Positions 1-10,793 are shown, numbered from the stretch's first letter. The stretch is DNA of 64,000 bases from Pieris napi (GCF_905475465.1 NC_062246.1:6412001-6476000); one strand, 5' to 3'. The notes: generated by a model not told the origin, from the sequence alone. A program made the numbers and translations.

Positions 1-286
1 CACAGACATTATTGCACCTGAAAATAATCGTACTTTTATTTATTTTCATTTTCCCAAAGACTAACTAACTTCTACATGTGGTGTCCAATGTACATGTAGA
101 AGTTACTTTTCGGATGTGTGTTTTAGGCGCATTTTATAACATTGAATAAATTGTTCTTATCATAAACAATATTAAGGATTGATCTATTTTTATTTTAACC
201 TAGAGAAAAACTTAGGACAAATAGCAAGGAACGAGTCAAGCAACACGTCAAATTGATATACGGGTCATTAGCATTGTGCTCATAAG

Positions 287-366
287 GCGGGTCCACACAG
301 CACGAGCAGCCTCGCGAGGCATTTGCCGCGCGAAGCAGCTCGCTCTGTGTTGACTGTTGACCCGCC
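287..366. mobile_element. Small GC-rich terminal-inverted-repeat element in intron 3 of copy A
   Basis: About 80 bp bounded by GGCGGGTCCACACAG on the left and an imperfect inverse ending in GACCCGCC on the right. It is much more GC-rich than the surrounding intron and absent from the same place in the other copies. It looks like a miniature insertion. The open reading frame that crosses it is a chance product of its composition. Confidence 0.4.
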
Positions 367-1051
367 TCTGCCGAGGCAAGTGTGCGCGCTGTCAGAGTTG
401 TGCTCGTTTCCGTACCTGACACGTTCTTAGTAGATACGCTCATGTTATGAGACGGTGTAGTGAGATTAATAACATGCTCTATTATAAGTTTATTTGTACA
501 TTCGTAACTTATGTTTGTTATTTATTTTGCTAATATTTGCTTAAGTCTAAAGTTGATAAAAATGTTCTCGAATTTGTTACAAAACCTACCTTTCAAATTC
601 TCTTGATTTTCGTAGTCGTGAACTATTATCTTGTCTTCTAATTTTTTTATAGTAAATCCAATTTTTCCTAATAATTGTTGCAATTCTTTAAGGGAATCCT
701 GAAAAGAGTATATTTAAATTAAACGCATATTAAACAGAAATTTGTGGTAGGTTCCAATTGTAGGTAAAATTCCGGGCTTTTGATATTCTGGAGTTTCACA
801 TTCAGGGACATAGATAACGCAGTGTCATTACTCAAAATCTTAATCTTACCTTAACAGCTTAAAAGAGTTAAAGGTTTTATTATGTATATGTTATATGCGT
901 GCAACCTTCATCCCTGAGATTATAGTCCCCCGTCTATGTCAAGCAGAGAAGAGAACCCACTTGTAACCCACAAACGTAAAAATTTGTAGTGCTAATAGTT
1001 TTTTTTTATATGGAACAGTAGCAAAATAGTACTTAAAGTTGAATAGTGTGC

Positions 1052-2161
1052 AATTCAATTCAATTCAAAAATCATTTATTCACGTAGGTAACACAATGTA
1101 CACTTGTGATTCGTCATTAAAGAAATATATATTAATGCTTCTAATTTTACATTTACTGCCAGTTCTCAAATCAAGGGCGTAGAACGGAAGAGAAGAACTG
1201 GCAATAAACTCTCCGCCACTCTTTTTAATCGCCATGTTTTTTTTTTTTACACAACGTTTGTAAGGAGCTGCAACCATTACACCATGTTTCACATGACATT
1301 TTAAGTAATTAATAATAATAACATAAATTAAAAACAAAGACTTGTCCCCTATCAGCAGGAGGCATGGTGAAATAGGAGCACGCACTTACATTCTCGTGGG
1401 AACAACACGCAAACACTTAGTCGAAATAATTAACATCATCACCGCATACACGAATTCAAGTACGACCAGTCACCACAAGTAGCACCCGTTCACGAGTATG
1501 ACGCATGGCCAGCCATCGGCCCCCTCGCCATATTTTAGGGAGAGAGACAACCCGACGCATGGACGCCGCCACAAGCAATGACATTTAAGCGAGCATGACG
1601 ATCCTTGAAATGTGGACTTGGCTACATAAGAAAATAATAATAATACTGAAATAATTGGATACCACATGGATCACGGTTTGTTCCCACTTTACATTAAAAT
1701 AGTCGTGGATGTTGACGATCGCCCCAGAGTCTGGAAATGCAGCCGAGAGATTCAGTCGTGTTACCTATAATATATACTGGAGCAACTCATATCCAAGCAC
1801 TAGGATCGTTTAAATATTCATTTATATTATAATAAGCCTTAGCAAGCAGTTTTACCTTAATGTACGATTTAAATTTATTTATTGACAACGCTTGTATCTC
1901 ACTAGGGATTTTGTTGAAAAAACGTATACAATTGCCTTGGAAAGAATTACTCGTTTTATGCAGCCTTCTGGTTGGTGCGCTAATTTTGTCTTTATTACGA
2001 GTACTATAATTATGGAAGCTACTATTCTTTTTAAAGATATCTATATTTTTCCGCAAATACAAAATATTCTCATAAATGTATTGACTTGCCAGAGTCAAAA
2101 TATAATAAGTGCTTCTTTGTCTCATGTAATTAATTGGGAATAAATTAATCCAATCAACCAC
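1052..2161 (-). mobile_element. 3' end of a Jockey/CR1-superfamily LINE in intron 2 of copy A
   Basis: Residues encoded at 2161-1787 match the C-terminal tail typical of lepidopteran Jockey-like reverse transcriptases (YSTRNKDK, GNCIRFFNKIPSEI, KAYYNINEYLNDPSAW), followed by a stop. The LINE 3' UTR continues to a GAACTGGC / CTCCGCCACTC block at about 1160-1235 and a TTGAAT-type repeat tail at about 1052-1072. The same tail is present at 52876-53357 and 56455-57265 on the other strand. Only the 3' portion is present, which is the usual 5' truncation of LINE copies. Part of 1440-1610 recurs at about 39440-39630. Confidence 0.75.
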
Positions 2162-2712
2162 AATCGCAAGAAATAAAAATTAGTCTTTGCTAGAGTGAAT
2201 TAAATTATGTTATATACTTGACTGTCATGGTATGGAGATATATATCTTTCAAAAGTCAGTAACCCATGGCTTCCATTTTTCGGCTTTAGCAAGGGTCCTG
2301 TAGGAATCGCATGATGATACTTTTCCTACGACAATCGCGAAACAACTTCCTTGGTCCTTAAGGATATCGTATATGTTCTGGAACGCAGTTCTGTAAAATC
2401 AACATAAAAAATAAGTATAGCTAAATTGATGTATCCGCCGAAAAAGTTTTAATAAATATATACTTTTCGAAGGCTCGAACCGTCACCGTCATATTGTTTA
2501 TGAGGTGTGCGAACAAAAAAGATAGATGCAAAACATACAATGACAAGACAAGCTATTTCACGCATTATATTAGCTTCACCTGTATGTATGTATGTAACCG
2601 ACTCCTTCGGACTCGATTTTGACCCACTTTTAACGGACAGATTTAATTCAAACCTGTCAAAGATCGATGACAATGCAATAATCCGAAAAAAAAAATAAAA
2701 AAAAATTAACTA

Positions 2713-2954
2713 AAAAATAAATAATAGTTTAAAAAAACTAAAAAACACGCTTTTAAAGCACATCAAACTAAAAAGTGAAAAATAATTCCTAATTTAGGCT
2801 GAAAATGGGGCGCTCTGTGCCATATTTTTCGTCCCACGCTTTTTCACAATAATACCAGTATTTTTTGTTCATTACCACTTATTATTTTTCACTTTTTAGT
2901 TTGATGTGCTTTAAAAGCGTGTTTTTTAGTTTTTTTAAACTATTATTTATTTTT
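2713..2954. repeat. Foldback element (74-bp inverted arms) in intron 1 of copy A
   Basis: Arms 2713-2786 and 2881-2954 are almost perfect reverse complements (core AACACGCTTTTAAAGCAC) around a loop of about 95 bp that holds a GC-richer stretch. No coding potential. The element sits between exon 2 and a region of intron 1 (2945-3200) that is conserved with copy C, so it inserted after or independently of the A/C duplication. Confidence 0.75.
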
Positions 2955-3967
2955 ATTACGTAATTAGGAACAAAATTATACGAGTAATACAATTTTTTGT
3001 ATATATTTTGTGGGCATATTTGCAACCTAAGGGATCGACGAACGTTTGACGAACATTCATCGTTCTAAAACAGAGTGGCTTTATGTTAGAATAAAAATGC
3101 CGCATCTATTCAGTTTGAGAACACTAACATTCGACCCATGCGCAATGGCTTGAAACTTCGCACAGGCGGCAGTAATTAATTGAAAAAAATAAGCTTCAAT
3201 TTGATATATAATTAATAAAAGTACTGTTAGCGGACTAACGACGTCACTTTGTTTTTAGGTGTTTCTAGACACACTGCCACTTTATAATAGAATATAGGAC
3301 TACTAACCAAAACGCCGATTTTTATCAATTGTAGTAATTAACAAATTAACAAGGTAAAAAATAGCGTACAAGTTAATTTAAATCTAATTTTAGTTTAAGC
3401 AATAGAAAGGAGAAAAATCTTGTTCCGCTAATTGTTTTGTGCAGTATATTACATATAAGTTTAGAAAAAACCAAGTCATGGGTTAAAAAACGATGATGGT
3501 CTTGGAGAGGAGGTAGGTTACCTACACGCCCATAAAATCATAAACGTGTCAGGCACAGAAGGCCGTGTAGCACGTACCATAAATTAAAAATTGTAATTGC
3601 GAAGTACTTACTCTTGACGACGACACCAGTTTAAAGCAAAAAAGGAAATGGCATGGTGGAAACGTTCCCTTAGCTGATCGGGCAGCTCTCCCTCTATGTT
3701 AAGGGTAGTGAAATCAATACGTTCCGAAGCATAGTGTTCATTTGCGAATCGTATCATATCTTCACTTATGTCACAGCCTGTCATGGTCTTACAAGTAGGA
3801 ATTATTTCTTTGAATATTTTTGATGACAAACTCCCATCGCCACAACCAATGTCTAGGATCGTTGAGTCTATTTTCCAATTGATTATATTTTTATATTCTT
3901 CTAAACACTTCAATGTATTAGTCTTCTGTAGAGCATTTGATTTATTATACAATTTAGCGTTAATCAT

Positions 3968-4640
3968 TGTTCGTGCGTGCTTCTCAGCTAATTTCTGTTA
4001 GCGTTTGCGCAGCGGTCAGGTAGTAAGGGTAAGGCTTAGGACTCACGAAGCGGCGGAAGCTCACAAAACCGCAGCCGTCGCGGTTGCGATTATCGCTCGC
4101 AAACTTGGCGGTTGATTATCGCAATACGGGTGGTTAAACGCTTAGTTGAGTTCCAGACCGCCATGGACACGCACCAGAAACGAGATGTTGCGTTATACTT
4201 ACTTCACAGAAGAATTAAAAATAAAGGCCTGAAAGGTTTTGGGTGCATCCACTGATTGTGGAAAGAGATCGTTATGGATTATTTGTTACTCTTATTAATG
4301 AGTTAAAGAAGGATGAAGATTTTCGAATGTCCGTATCCGTTAAGTCGCCCGCCATTCGATCGCAGAGTGCGCGGGTGCAACCCGCCATCTGTGGTTGGTT
4401 TTATTCTACAAAGGCTGCGGGCGCAATCGCGGCGGGCGCGGGTAAAAACCGCTTCGTGATTCCTTAGCCTTAGATGTTATCGTAAGAATAAAGACAAATT
4501 CATATTAACCTGAACATTAAAACGAAATGGGATGATTTATGCATGATGCGAAAATTATAAATTAATTTATACTTTAACGTGTTGTGTACTATTGAGCCGG
4601 TAGGAAAAGAAATAGAAATTCATAAAGATATGAATCAGGT
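3968..4640 (-). promoter_or_regulatory. 5' flank of copy A, homologous between array members
   Basis: The bases just upstream of the ATG (3968-4032) and a block at 4470-4600 containing TAGATGTTATCG and ATAAAG recur upstream of every copy (for example 10850-10975, 18386-18500, 41940-42060, 53818-53930). This conserved flank probably holds the promoter and 5' UTR. In A it is split by a Harbinger-type element. No clear TATA box was identified. Confidence 0.45.
4033..4469 (+). mobile_element. Non-autonomous PIF/Harbinger-type element upstream of copy A
   Basis: Terminal inverted repeats GGCTTAGGACTCACGAAG and CTTCGTGATTCCTTAGCC, flanked by TAA (4030-4032) and TTA (4470-4472), fitting the 3-bp TWA target duplication of Harbinger elements. 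The interior encodes a degraded transposase start (WVHPLIVERDRYG, INELKKDED) resembling the N-terminus of animal Harbinger nucleases. It lies 66 bp upstream of the ATG of copy A. An element at the same site precedes copy C (17921-18385), and a shrunken relic precedes copy D (about 28125-28160); copies B, E and F have the uninterrupted sequence. Confidence 0.85.
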
Positions 4641-4931
4641 AAATCAAAGTGTTCAACAATGATGAATTTGATTAGAGATTTAAGACCTAAAGCGACACGT
4701 CAGCATGATTCAAGAAATATTTTTGTTCATCCAGATTTAAGAACATGTGACCAAGTTTTCGTTAGAGTTAATACGGTTAGGACGTCTTTACAACCCCCTT
4801 ATGAAGGCCCTTACAGAGTCATTTTAATTCAAATGTCTAAAAGAAAAGCGCGAATATCAGTAGATAGGTTAAAACCAGCATACATTCTTTTCTTATATAA
4901 TTACAAAAAATATAAGAAAAGAAGAGGTATA
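4641..4931 (+). mobile_element. Gypsy-like LTR retrotransposon relic (integrase C-terminal end)
   Basis: A short open stretch (4659-4931) encodes FVHPDLRTCDQVFVRV, LQPPYEGPYRVI and ISVDRLKPAY, the characteristic integrase C-terminal segment of Gypsy pol polyproteins. No LTRs or other pol domains are nearby, so this is a fragment. It lies between the 5' flank of A and the 3' end of B. Confidence 0.75.
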
Positions 4932-5085
4932 TAGAATATATTATGTTTATATATTTAATAATTGTATTTTATATTTCAATGTTACAATGTAATGTTCAAT
5001 TTAAGAATAATTAATATTGCTAAAAAACCGAATCTAGACTGTATATTTTTTTTTCAACATATAAAACGAGTATTTGCACAATATA

Positions 5086-5494
5086 GTCTAGTCGACAAGT
5101 TGAAAATGGAACAAAATAGAGATACTGCTCTTAAAATTATGTGCGATAGCTCATTGGATCCGGAATGACGTCTAGAAAAATGTGCTAAAAGCGTGTATTA
5201 GCACATAAAAAATTGCAAAAGTTATAGACAATTAAAGATGAAAAAAAATGGCATTTAGTTTTTTGTCAATATTTAATAAACTATTAATATTTAAGAAATT
5301 TCAAATAAAAAATTTAACACAACTTTATTACATTAAAAATTTTATGTTTTTTAAAAAAAATTTGTTTCCTTAATAACAATTTTACACGCTTTTAGCACAT
5401 TTTTCTAGACGTCATTCCGGATCCAATGAGCTATCGCACATAATTTTAAGAGCAGTATCTCTATTTTGTTCCATTTTCAACTTGTCGACTAGAC
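5086..5494. mobile_element. Foldback element inserted in exon 4 of copy B
   Basis: Inverted arms of about 112 bp (5086-5197 and 5382-5494), ending GTCTAGTCGACAAG and CTTGTCGACTAGAC, flanked by AATATA at 5080-5085 and 5496-5501. Comparison with exon 4 of copy C shows a clean interruption of the C-terminal codons. Each arm contains an open stretch (KLKMEQNRD, IMCDSSLDPE), so the host exon reads 27 codons into the right arm before its stop. Confidence 0.85.
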
Positions 5495-6001
5495 TAATAT
5501 AGACAAAATCGTTCGTCGATAATTTGTAATTATACTTTTTAGTGTCAATCCTCTGTATTTCTAGGCTTAGGTCCATAAAAAAATCGTCATAAAACTCATC
5601 CGGGATCTTGAAAGGCACCACAGACATTATTGCACCTGAAAATAATGGTATATTTATTTGAATTTTCCTAAAGACTAATAGGGGGAAAGTAACTTGAATA
5701 TACACCCTTTTGGGATGCGTGTTTTAGGCGCACTTTATAACTGAATAAATTGTTCTTATCATAAATAATATTAAGGATTGATCTAACTTTATGAACTGAG
5801 CGAGAAACTTAGGAAAAATTATAGACTTAACTTTGTGTTAAGCTTGGCCGCACACAAAAGTGATCAGCACTAAAAACATCTGTCTACCATACCGTGTCGC
5901 ACTATAACATTCCATCATATTTCATAGGATTTTTTGCAAAATATCCACGCAGAATAATATTTATACAGAGACGACACGCAGATGAATCGAACATATGTCA
6001 C

Positions 6002-6307
6002 CGTAAAATTGTAAACACCGTTAGATTGTAATCTATCTCGCGAGATTATAAACTGTCGAAAGATTGTGAACCTCAACGAACTGCTTACAATTTAACGTAT
6101 TATTATTCGGTCGTTATATGAAATTGTTGGAAAGTAAAATTAATCTGTAATTGACCAAAGAAGTTTGAATGATAACTAAGTTAGTGTAGTACAATCTACC
6201 GAATAATAATACGTTAAATTGTAAGCAGTAAGCTGAGGTTCACAATCTTTCGACAGTTTATAATCTCGCGAGAAAGATTACAGTCTAACGGTGTTTACAA
6301 TTTTACG
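6002..6307. mobile_element. Foldback element replacing exon 3 of copy B
   Basis: Arms of about 110 bp (6002-6113 and 6198-6307) beginning CGTAAAATTGTAAACACCG and its inverse. Left of it lies intron 3-type sequence (ACGACACGCAGATGAATCG) and right of it intron 2-type sequence (GTTGAATAATGCGC), as in copy C. The 109-nt exon 3 between them is gone. No coding potential. Confidence 0.8.
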
Positions 6308-7034
6308 TTAACATATATATCCAGAAACTACTGAAATACTAAATGCGTAAATACTAAACTCCAGTACCCATGTCACATGACATAAAGTTGAATAATGCGC
6401 TTTGTCTAATGTAATTGGGAATAAATTAACTTAATCAATCGCCCCAACGGTTGGCGGGCCTACAAAAATAATAATAATATATTTATTATTATTATAATAA
6501 TTATTTCATTAATAACTTTTATTAAGAAATAATAACTAGCGTTTGCTAGAGTGAATTGACTGACTGTCATGGTATGGAGATGTATATTTTTCAACGTCAA
6601 AAACCCATGGCATCCATTTTTCGGCTTTAGCAAGAGTCCTGTAGGAATCGCATGATGATACTTTTCCTACGACAATCGCGAAACAACTTCCTTGGTCCTT
6701 AAGGATATCGTATATGTTCTGGAACGCAGTTCTGTAAAACCAAACATGATGTATGCGATAAATAAGTTTTAATAAATTAGTACGGAACCATTAAAACAAT
6801 ACCTACGACCGGGACGTAAACATTATCGCTAAGTGCACTTGTGTTCAAATCATAACAAATTTAATTTAATAGGATACGACTGTTTACTTTTTAGATGTTC
6901 AGAAGTGTCGTGTGAATATTTAAATAAATCTCAACTATACCTAATGTGTGCCGTATAGCCTATGACAAATGTATGTTTGATTAAATTGGGTTATCTCACG
7001 TTATTATTGTTTTAATAAGCTGCAGCATAAATGT

Positions 7035-8345
7035 AAATTTCTGGATTCTCTTAAGAAAGCTAAAGTTATTCCTATCTATAAATCACGCCCTAAAACCGAC
7101 CCCAGCGGCCAGTAATTACAGACCAATATCCATTCTATCTTCAATATCAAAAAATATTAGAAAAAAATATTTATTCACGACTTCACTTATTTTTAAACGC
7201 CAGTATGGCTTTAGATTAAAATAATAATCACTCACTTTATCAACTACAGCCGATATCGTTAGTTATATAAACCAAAATATTGACTCTAAAAAAATGTCGC
7301 TGTCTTTTTTGATTAAAAAGCATTTGACACTGTAGGCCACAACTTATTGCTTAAAAAATTGGAACGCAAAATAAACGCATAATAAGAACGAGGAATAAAA
7401 GATTGTGCACTAAAATTCTTCAAATCGTATCTATCTAGCAGAACCCAGATAGTAAAATTAGGTAATGCTCAAAGATCAGAAATACCAATAACATGCGGCG
7501 TCCCACAAGGATATATATTAGGTTCATTGTTATTTTTAATCTATATTAACAACATTCACGAACTCGGTTTACACGGCCGAATCACTCTCTACGCTGATGA
7601 AACCCTATTTCATTTTGGTTCAAATAACCAGACTATGGTTACTCAAGCTCAATCAGACCTAAATGCTCTATCATCTTGATTTCAAGAAAATATAACAATT
7701 AATCTTTCAAAAACATCTTATGTAATATTCAAAGCAACAAATAAACTCATTCCTATCTTTCAATCGCTAAAAGTTCAAGATTTTTTAATCACTATAATAG
7801 TTAAAATGGGAGAAATATCTGGGTCTTAGAATAGATACATGGAACTTTCATATATCACACATAATTACCAAACTAAAATCACTTATAATTCGATTTTGGT
7901 CAACATCAAAATGCAACTCGCAATCTGTACGTCATTTAATTTATAATTGTTTAGTCAAGCTACATTTCATATTGAAATATGGGGTACAGCATGCAAAAAC
8001 AAAATTTCTAACATGCAAGCATTACAAAATAAATTAATAAAACTAATTTAGATACAATTTTTTAACACAGACTAATATAATCTACCAAGAAACCAAAAAT
8101 ATGACTATTAAGCAACTATATTATGTTTATAGCACCTGTATCTTAATTTACTAAAAAACATAACTCTCTCCATAGTAACTTATAATTAAAAAAAAACAAA
8201 CACACCACTACACGCAATACTCGTCGAGCGAGTTTGCTTATTTTGCCGAAGCCGCGTACAAATTATTTGAAGAAGTCTATTAAGTATGAGGGTGTACAAT
8301 TATTTAATCAATATCCGTCAAAAATTCGTAATATTAGCTCATTTG
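7035..8345 (+). mobile_element. Decayed Jockey-like LINE reverse transcriptase in intron 1 of copy B
   Basis: Several frames give reverse transcriptase pieces in order: KKAKVIPIYKS (about 7053), CGVPQGYILGSLLFLIYINN (about 7495), LYADETLFHFGS (about 7590, where the expected YADD box is YADE), INLSKTSYVIF (about 7700) and a tail YEGVQLFNQYPSKIRNI (about 8285). Stops and frameshifts are frequent, so it is inactive. Confidence 0.8.
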
Positions 8346-8364
8346 ACCAAAATGACCTCTACAG

Positions 8365-8712
8365 ATGACTAATGCAATGAAGTATCTAGAAGAATATAAC
8401 CAATTGGAAAATAGACTCAACGATCCTAGACATTGGTTGTGGCGATGGGAGTTTGACATCAAAAATATTCAAAGAATTAATTCCTTCTTGCAAGACGAAG
8501 ATAACAGGCAGTGACATAAGTGAAGATATGATACGATTAACAAATGAACACTATGCTTCGGAAAGTGTTAATTTCACTACCCTTAACATAGAGGGAGACT
8601 TGCCCGATCAGCCCTGCGATTCTGTAACTCAACTCGCAGGGCAGCTAAGGGAATGATTCCGCCATGCCATTTCCTTTTATGTTTTAATCTGGTGTCCTCG
8701 TCAAGTGTAAGT
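8365..8712 (+). pseudogene. Inverted, decayed JHAMT exon 1 inside copy B intron 1
   Basis: Plus-strand sequence matches exon 1 of the array from AATGAAGTATCTAGAAG (about 8372) through motif I (TTGGTTGTGGCGATGG, about 8433) and the DISEDMI region to the exon 1 donor area (about 8705), where the donor is altered. It lacks about 9 nt after LEEYN, has a 30-bp transposon footprint at 8612-8641 and no start codon in context. Its orientation is opposite to every other JHAMT exon in the window. It continues a short way into intron 1-type sequence (ATTATAATTTTTAATGTATGG). Confidence 0.85.
8612..8641. mobile_element. 30-bp footprint of the CCCTGCG Harbinger-like MITE
   Basis: Both termini (CCCTGCGATTCTGTAACTCA and ACTCGCAGGG) remain but the interior is deleted. 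It is flanked by CAG on both sides (8609-8611 and 8642-8644), a duplicated CAG of the intact exon. Longer family members lie at 13960-14200, 38769-39009, 44313-44524 and 48786-48879. Confidence 0.8.
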
Positions 8713-9296
8713 TACATCGCAATTATAATTTTTAATGTATGGTACGTGCTACACAACATCTATACAGCCTGTTTTAAACCTAATCACATTTATTTTTTTA
8801 TTTAAAGGATATCAGTGCCAATATGCATATTACAATAAAAGGAAGGAAGTATCTTTAATACTAGGTACTATTAGAAAGATATTTCCCTTCTTTTCGCACA
8901 ACAGCGTAACATATAACGACTACGTCTCTTGTAAAAATTATCAATGGGAAATATCCATTGTATTATTACTACATACAATGTGATGTTTTTTGTAACAACA
9001 AAAAACATTATTGTGGCCAAACGACTTAACAGATTTAATTCAAATTTTGAAAAATGTTTAATATCGTTGATCTCTTTTGCGTTATGAGTTATCGTTTTAA
9101 TGTGACTACCTATAAAACACCTTGTATTTTGTAATATTAGGTTACTAATAAATATTATTTTATTACTAAAAAAGTTCAATGCTTACATGTCAATAGTGTA
9201 TACTCGTTGCATAAATGGGTAGTTTACCGTGAAAACGTTCGTTATAAATCAACTTCGTAATATCAATTAAAGTCCTTGGTAATGTTATATGAACGT
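8713..9296. other. AT-rich stretch without recognised features
   Basis: Right part of copy B intron 1. Beyond about 8760 there is no detectable similarity to other parts of the window and no convincing coding sequence; open frames on both strands are short and unlike known proteins. Confidence 0.4.
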
Positions 9297-9985
9297 ATCC
9301 TGCTGACCGCGCCGGTAAAGTGCGTCGGCGGTTATAGAGCGATGTTCACATCTAATTTGTTTTTTATTGCTTTTTATTTTCGTTATCCTGTTTTAGTTTT
9401 GTTATCATACTTATCCTATTAAAATGAGCAAGAAAGTAAATAACAACCGTGCTCGTGAAATGATTATTAAAGTGGACAATTATTTCGTTAATAAGAAAGA
9501 GGACTCTAAGTTATTGATTCAAAATATAAACCGTGCCCTAAAAATGCTTCGGACACTAAACAAAACAACTTGTGACCGACATTTGAATATTATTGGAACG
9601 AAGTTCCTTATCGCGCGTTGTGAAAGGGGGCTAGACGGAATAAATTCTTACGAAAAGTTGTCACGACACTTTTTTGCTATTTGCTATTGTAATACACTCG
9701 TCCGATCACCGAAGTTAAGCAACGTCGGGCGAGGTCAGTACTTGGATGGGTGACCGCCTGAGAACACCTCCTCCTGTTTTTTTTTTTTCGTCGTAAGATT
9801 GGTGTCGAGAAAATCTATCATACTGTTATGATACCAATCAACATACAAATTAATCGAAAGGAATTTCGTTCCATTCGGGTGTCCCTTGACACCTCTAAAG
9901 TTTTTTGTTGTAATTTTTTGCGGTGGATGACGTCACGCAGCTGTTATTGTGACAAGGTTCCATCGCAATATCAACGGGCGGGGCT
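9297..9985 (+). mobile_element. DNA transposon relic with the start of an unidentified transposase-like ORF
   Basis: An ORF starts at 9424 (MSKKVNNNRAREMIIKVDNYF, ends at 9753) and encodes a basic, helical N-terminus of the kind seen in transposase DNA-binding regions; I do not recognise the family with certainty. The 5' leader (GTTATCCTGTTTTA, GTTATCATACTTATCC), the same start codon context and the 3' end (GGTGGATGACGTCACG, CAAGGTTCCATCGCAAT, about 9920-9975) recur in inverted orientation at 46676-46925 and 51031-51280, so this is a repeat family. The ORF runs out of family-like sequence where a 5S rRNA-like segment begins (9697). Confidence 0.5.
9697..9776 (+). rRNA. Partial 5S rRNA-derived sequence
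   Basis: From CTCGTCCGATCACCGAAG through AGTACTTGGATGGGTGACC to GAGAACACC this matches roughly positions 33-110 of metazoan 5S rRNA, covering the internal Pol III control elements (box A, intermediate element, box C). The first third of 5S and the closing stem are missing. It is followed by a run of 12 T (9777-9788), which could act as a Pol III terminator. It lies within a transposon relic, so it is a captured fragment or part of a 5S-derived SINE rather than a functional gene. Confidence 0.8.
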
Positions 9986-10440
9986 AGTAACAGCAGAGAT
10001 GGCCTAGTGGCTTCTCTCACGGTCCAAAGGTGCGAATCAACAAAAATGGAAATATGACGTCAGTATTGCTGACGTCATTATTTCCAACAATTTATCGGTA
10101 GGTCCTGTTTTTGTTATAATTCAGATCGTGCTTTCGATACATCGCTCAGGTTTTCGTTGTTGCCTTGTCAACAATCGGTCCCTGTCTCTATCCTCTTCTG
10201 CCTCCTCCGTCCTTCCTGTCGCTAGACGACGATATTCCTATCGTTCATTATTAGTTACCTACCCCTTCACTTTCTACCTCCCTTTCTCCACGCGTATCTT
10301 CCTGCACCATTATTTAGGTGCTACCTTCTTCCTTCATTCCTTGTTCGTTGTCCCTACTCGCTCCATCATATAAATAATCAACCTATTTCCTATATTCCAA
10401 TAGATTTATTTTAATATTTTCTTAATTGCGATGTACTTAC
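9986..10440. other. Intron 1 of copy B, mixed repeat debris
   Basis: Contains a fragment resembling a SINE head (GATGGCCTAGTGGCTT at about 10000) and a pyrimidine-rich stretch. The segment around CAACAATCGGTCCCTGTCTC (about 10166) recurs near 41245 in intron 1 of copy E's region. No coding sequence I trust. Confidence 0.4.
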
Positions 10441-10793
10441 TCTTGACGAGGACACCAGTTTAAAGCAAAAAAGGAAATAGCATGGTGAAAACTTTCCCTT
10501 AGCTCATCGGGCAGCTCTCCCTCTATGTTAAGGGTAGTGAAATCAATACGTTCCGAAGCATAGTGTTCATTTGCGAATCGTATCATATCTTCACTTATGT
10601 CACAGCCTGTCATGGTCTTCGTCGGAATGAACTCTTTGAATATTTTGGATGTCAAACTCCCATCGCCACAACCAATGTCTAGGATCGTTGAGTCTATTTT
10701 CCAATTGATTATATTCTTATATTCTTCTAGATACTTCATAGCATGAGTCTTCGTCATACCATTTGATTTACTATACAATTTGACGTTAAACAT

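Larger units (their letters stand above)
1..3967 (-). pseudogene. JHAMT-like methyltransferase copy A, frameshifted and cut by the window edge
   Basis: Four-exon JHAMT-like gene read leftwards. Exon 1 is 3612-3967 (ATG at 3967; SAM-binding motif I ILDIGCGDG at residues 37-45, GCDIS at 64-68). Exon 2 is 2218-2390, exon 3 is 590-698, and exon 4 starts at 17 and leaves the window. Exon/intron borders are GT-AG and match the intact copies C, D and E. Exon 2 is 173 nt instead of 172: one extra base near 2250 creates an in-frame TGA at 2249-2251, so the protein would stop at about residue 165 of about 270, before the ISPYHD segment. Exons 1 and 3 are open. Gln14 is kept; LHW is LNW. Intron 2 carries a LINE tail and intron 1 a foldback element. 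It is probably a pseudogene, but a single-base assembly error or polymorphism cannot be excluded. Confidence 0.85.
5412..10793 (-). pseudogene. JHAMT-like methyltransferase copy B, broken
   Basis: Exon 1 is 10441-10793 (353 nt, open; motif ILDIGCGDG; one codon shorter after FIPT, as in copy E; Thr instead of Gln at position 14). Exon 2 is about 6562-6731 and open, but its splice donor is changed (CAGTCA then GTCAAT instead of CAGTCAA then GTATAT). Exon 3 is absent: intron 3 and intron 2 sequences are separated by a foldback element (6002-6307). Exon 4 starts at 5635 and reads in frame into an inserted foldback element, gaining a foreign tail that stops at 5412; the displaced normal C-terminus (QILVLYVEKK) lies at about 5050-5085. 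Intron 1 is 3.7 kb and holds a LINE relic and an inverted exon 1. Without exon 3 no normal methyltransferase can be made. Confidence 0.85.

Noticed and set aside
195..443. Minus-strand frame of 82 codons in intron 3 of copy A
   Set aside because: It crosses a small GC-rich insertion and intron sequence conserved with other copies only at DNA level; no protein similarity.
1052..1072. CRISPR-like or satellite array
   Set aside because: Only a short TTGAAT-type simple repeat at a LINE 3' end; no spaced direct repeats were seen anywhere in the window.
3768..4001. Plus-strand frames antisense to exon 1 (also at 17656, 27867 and 53556)
   Set aside because: They recur because exon 1 is conserved; the encoded peptides are shadows of the methyltransferase frame.
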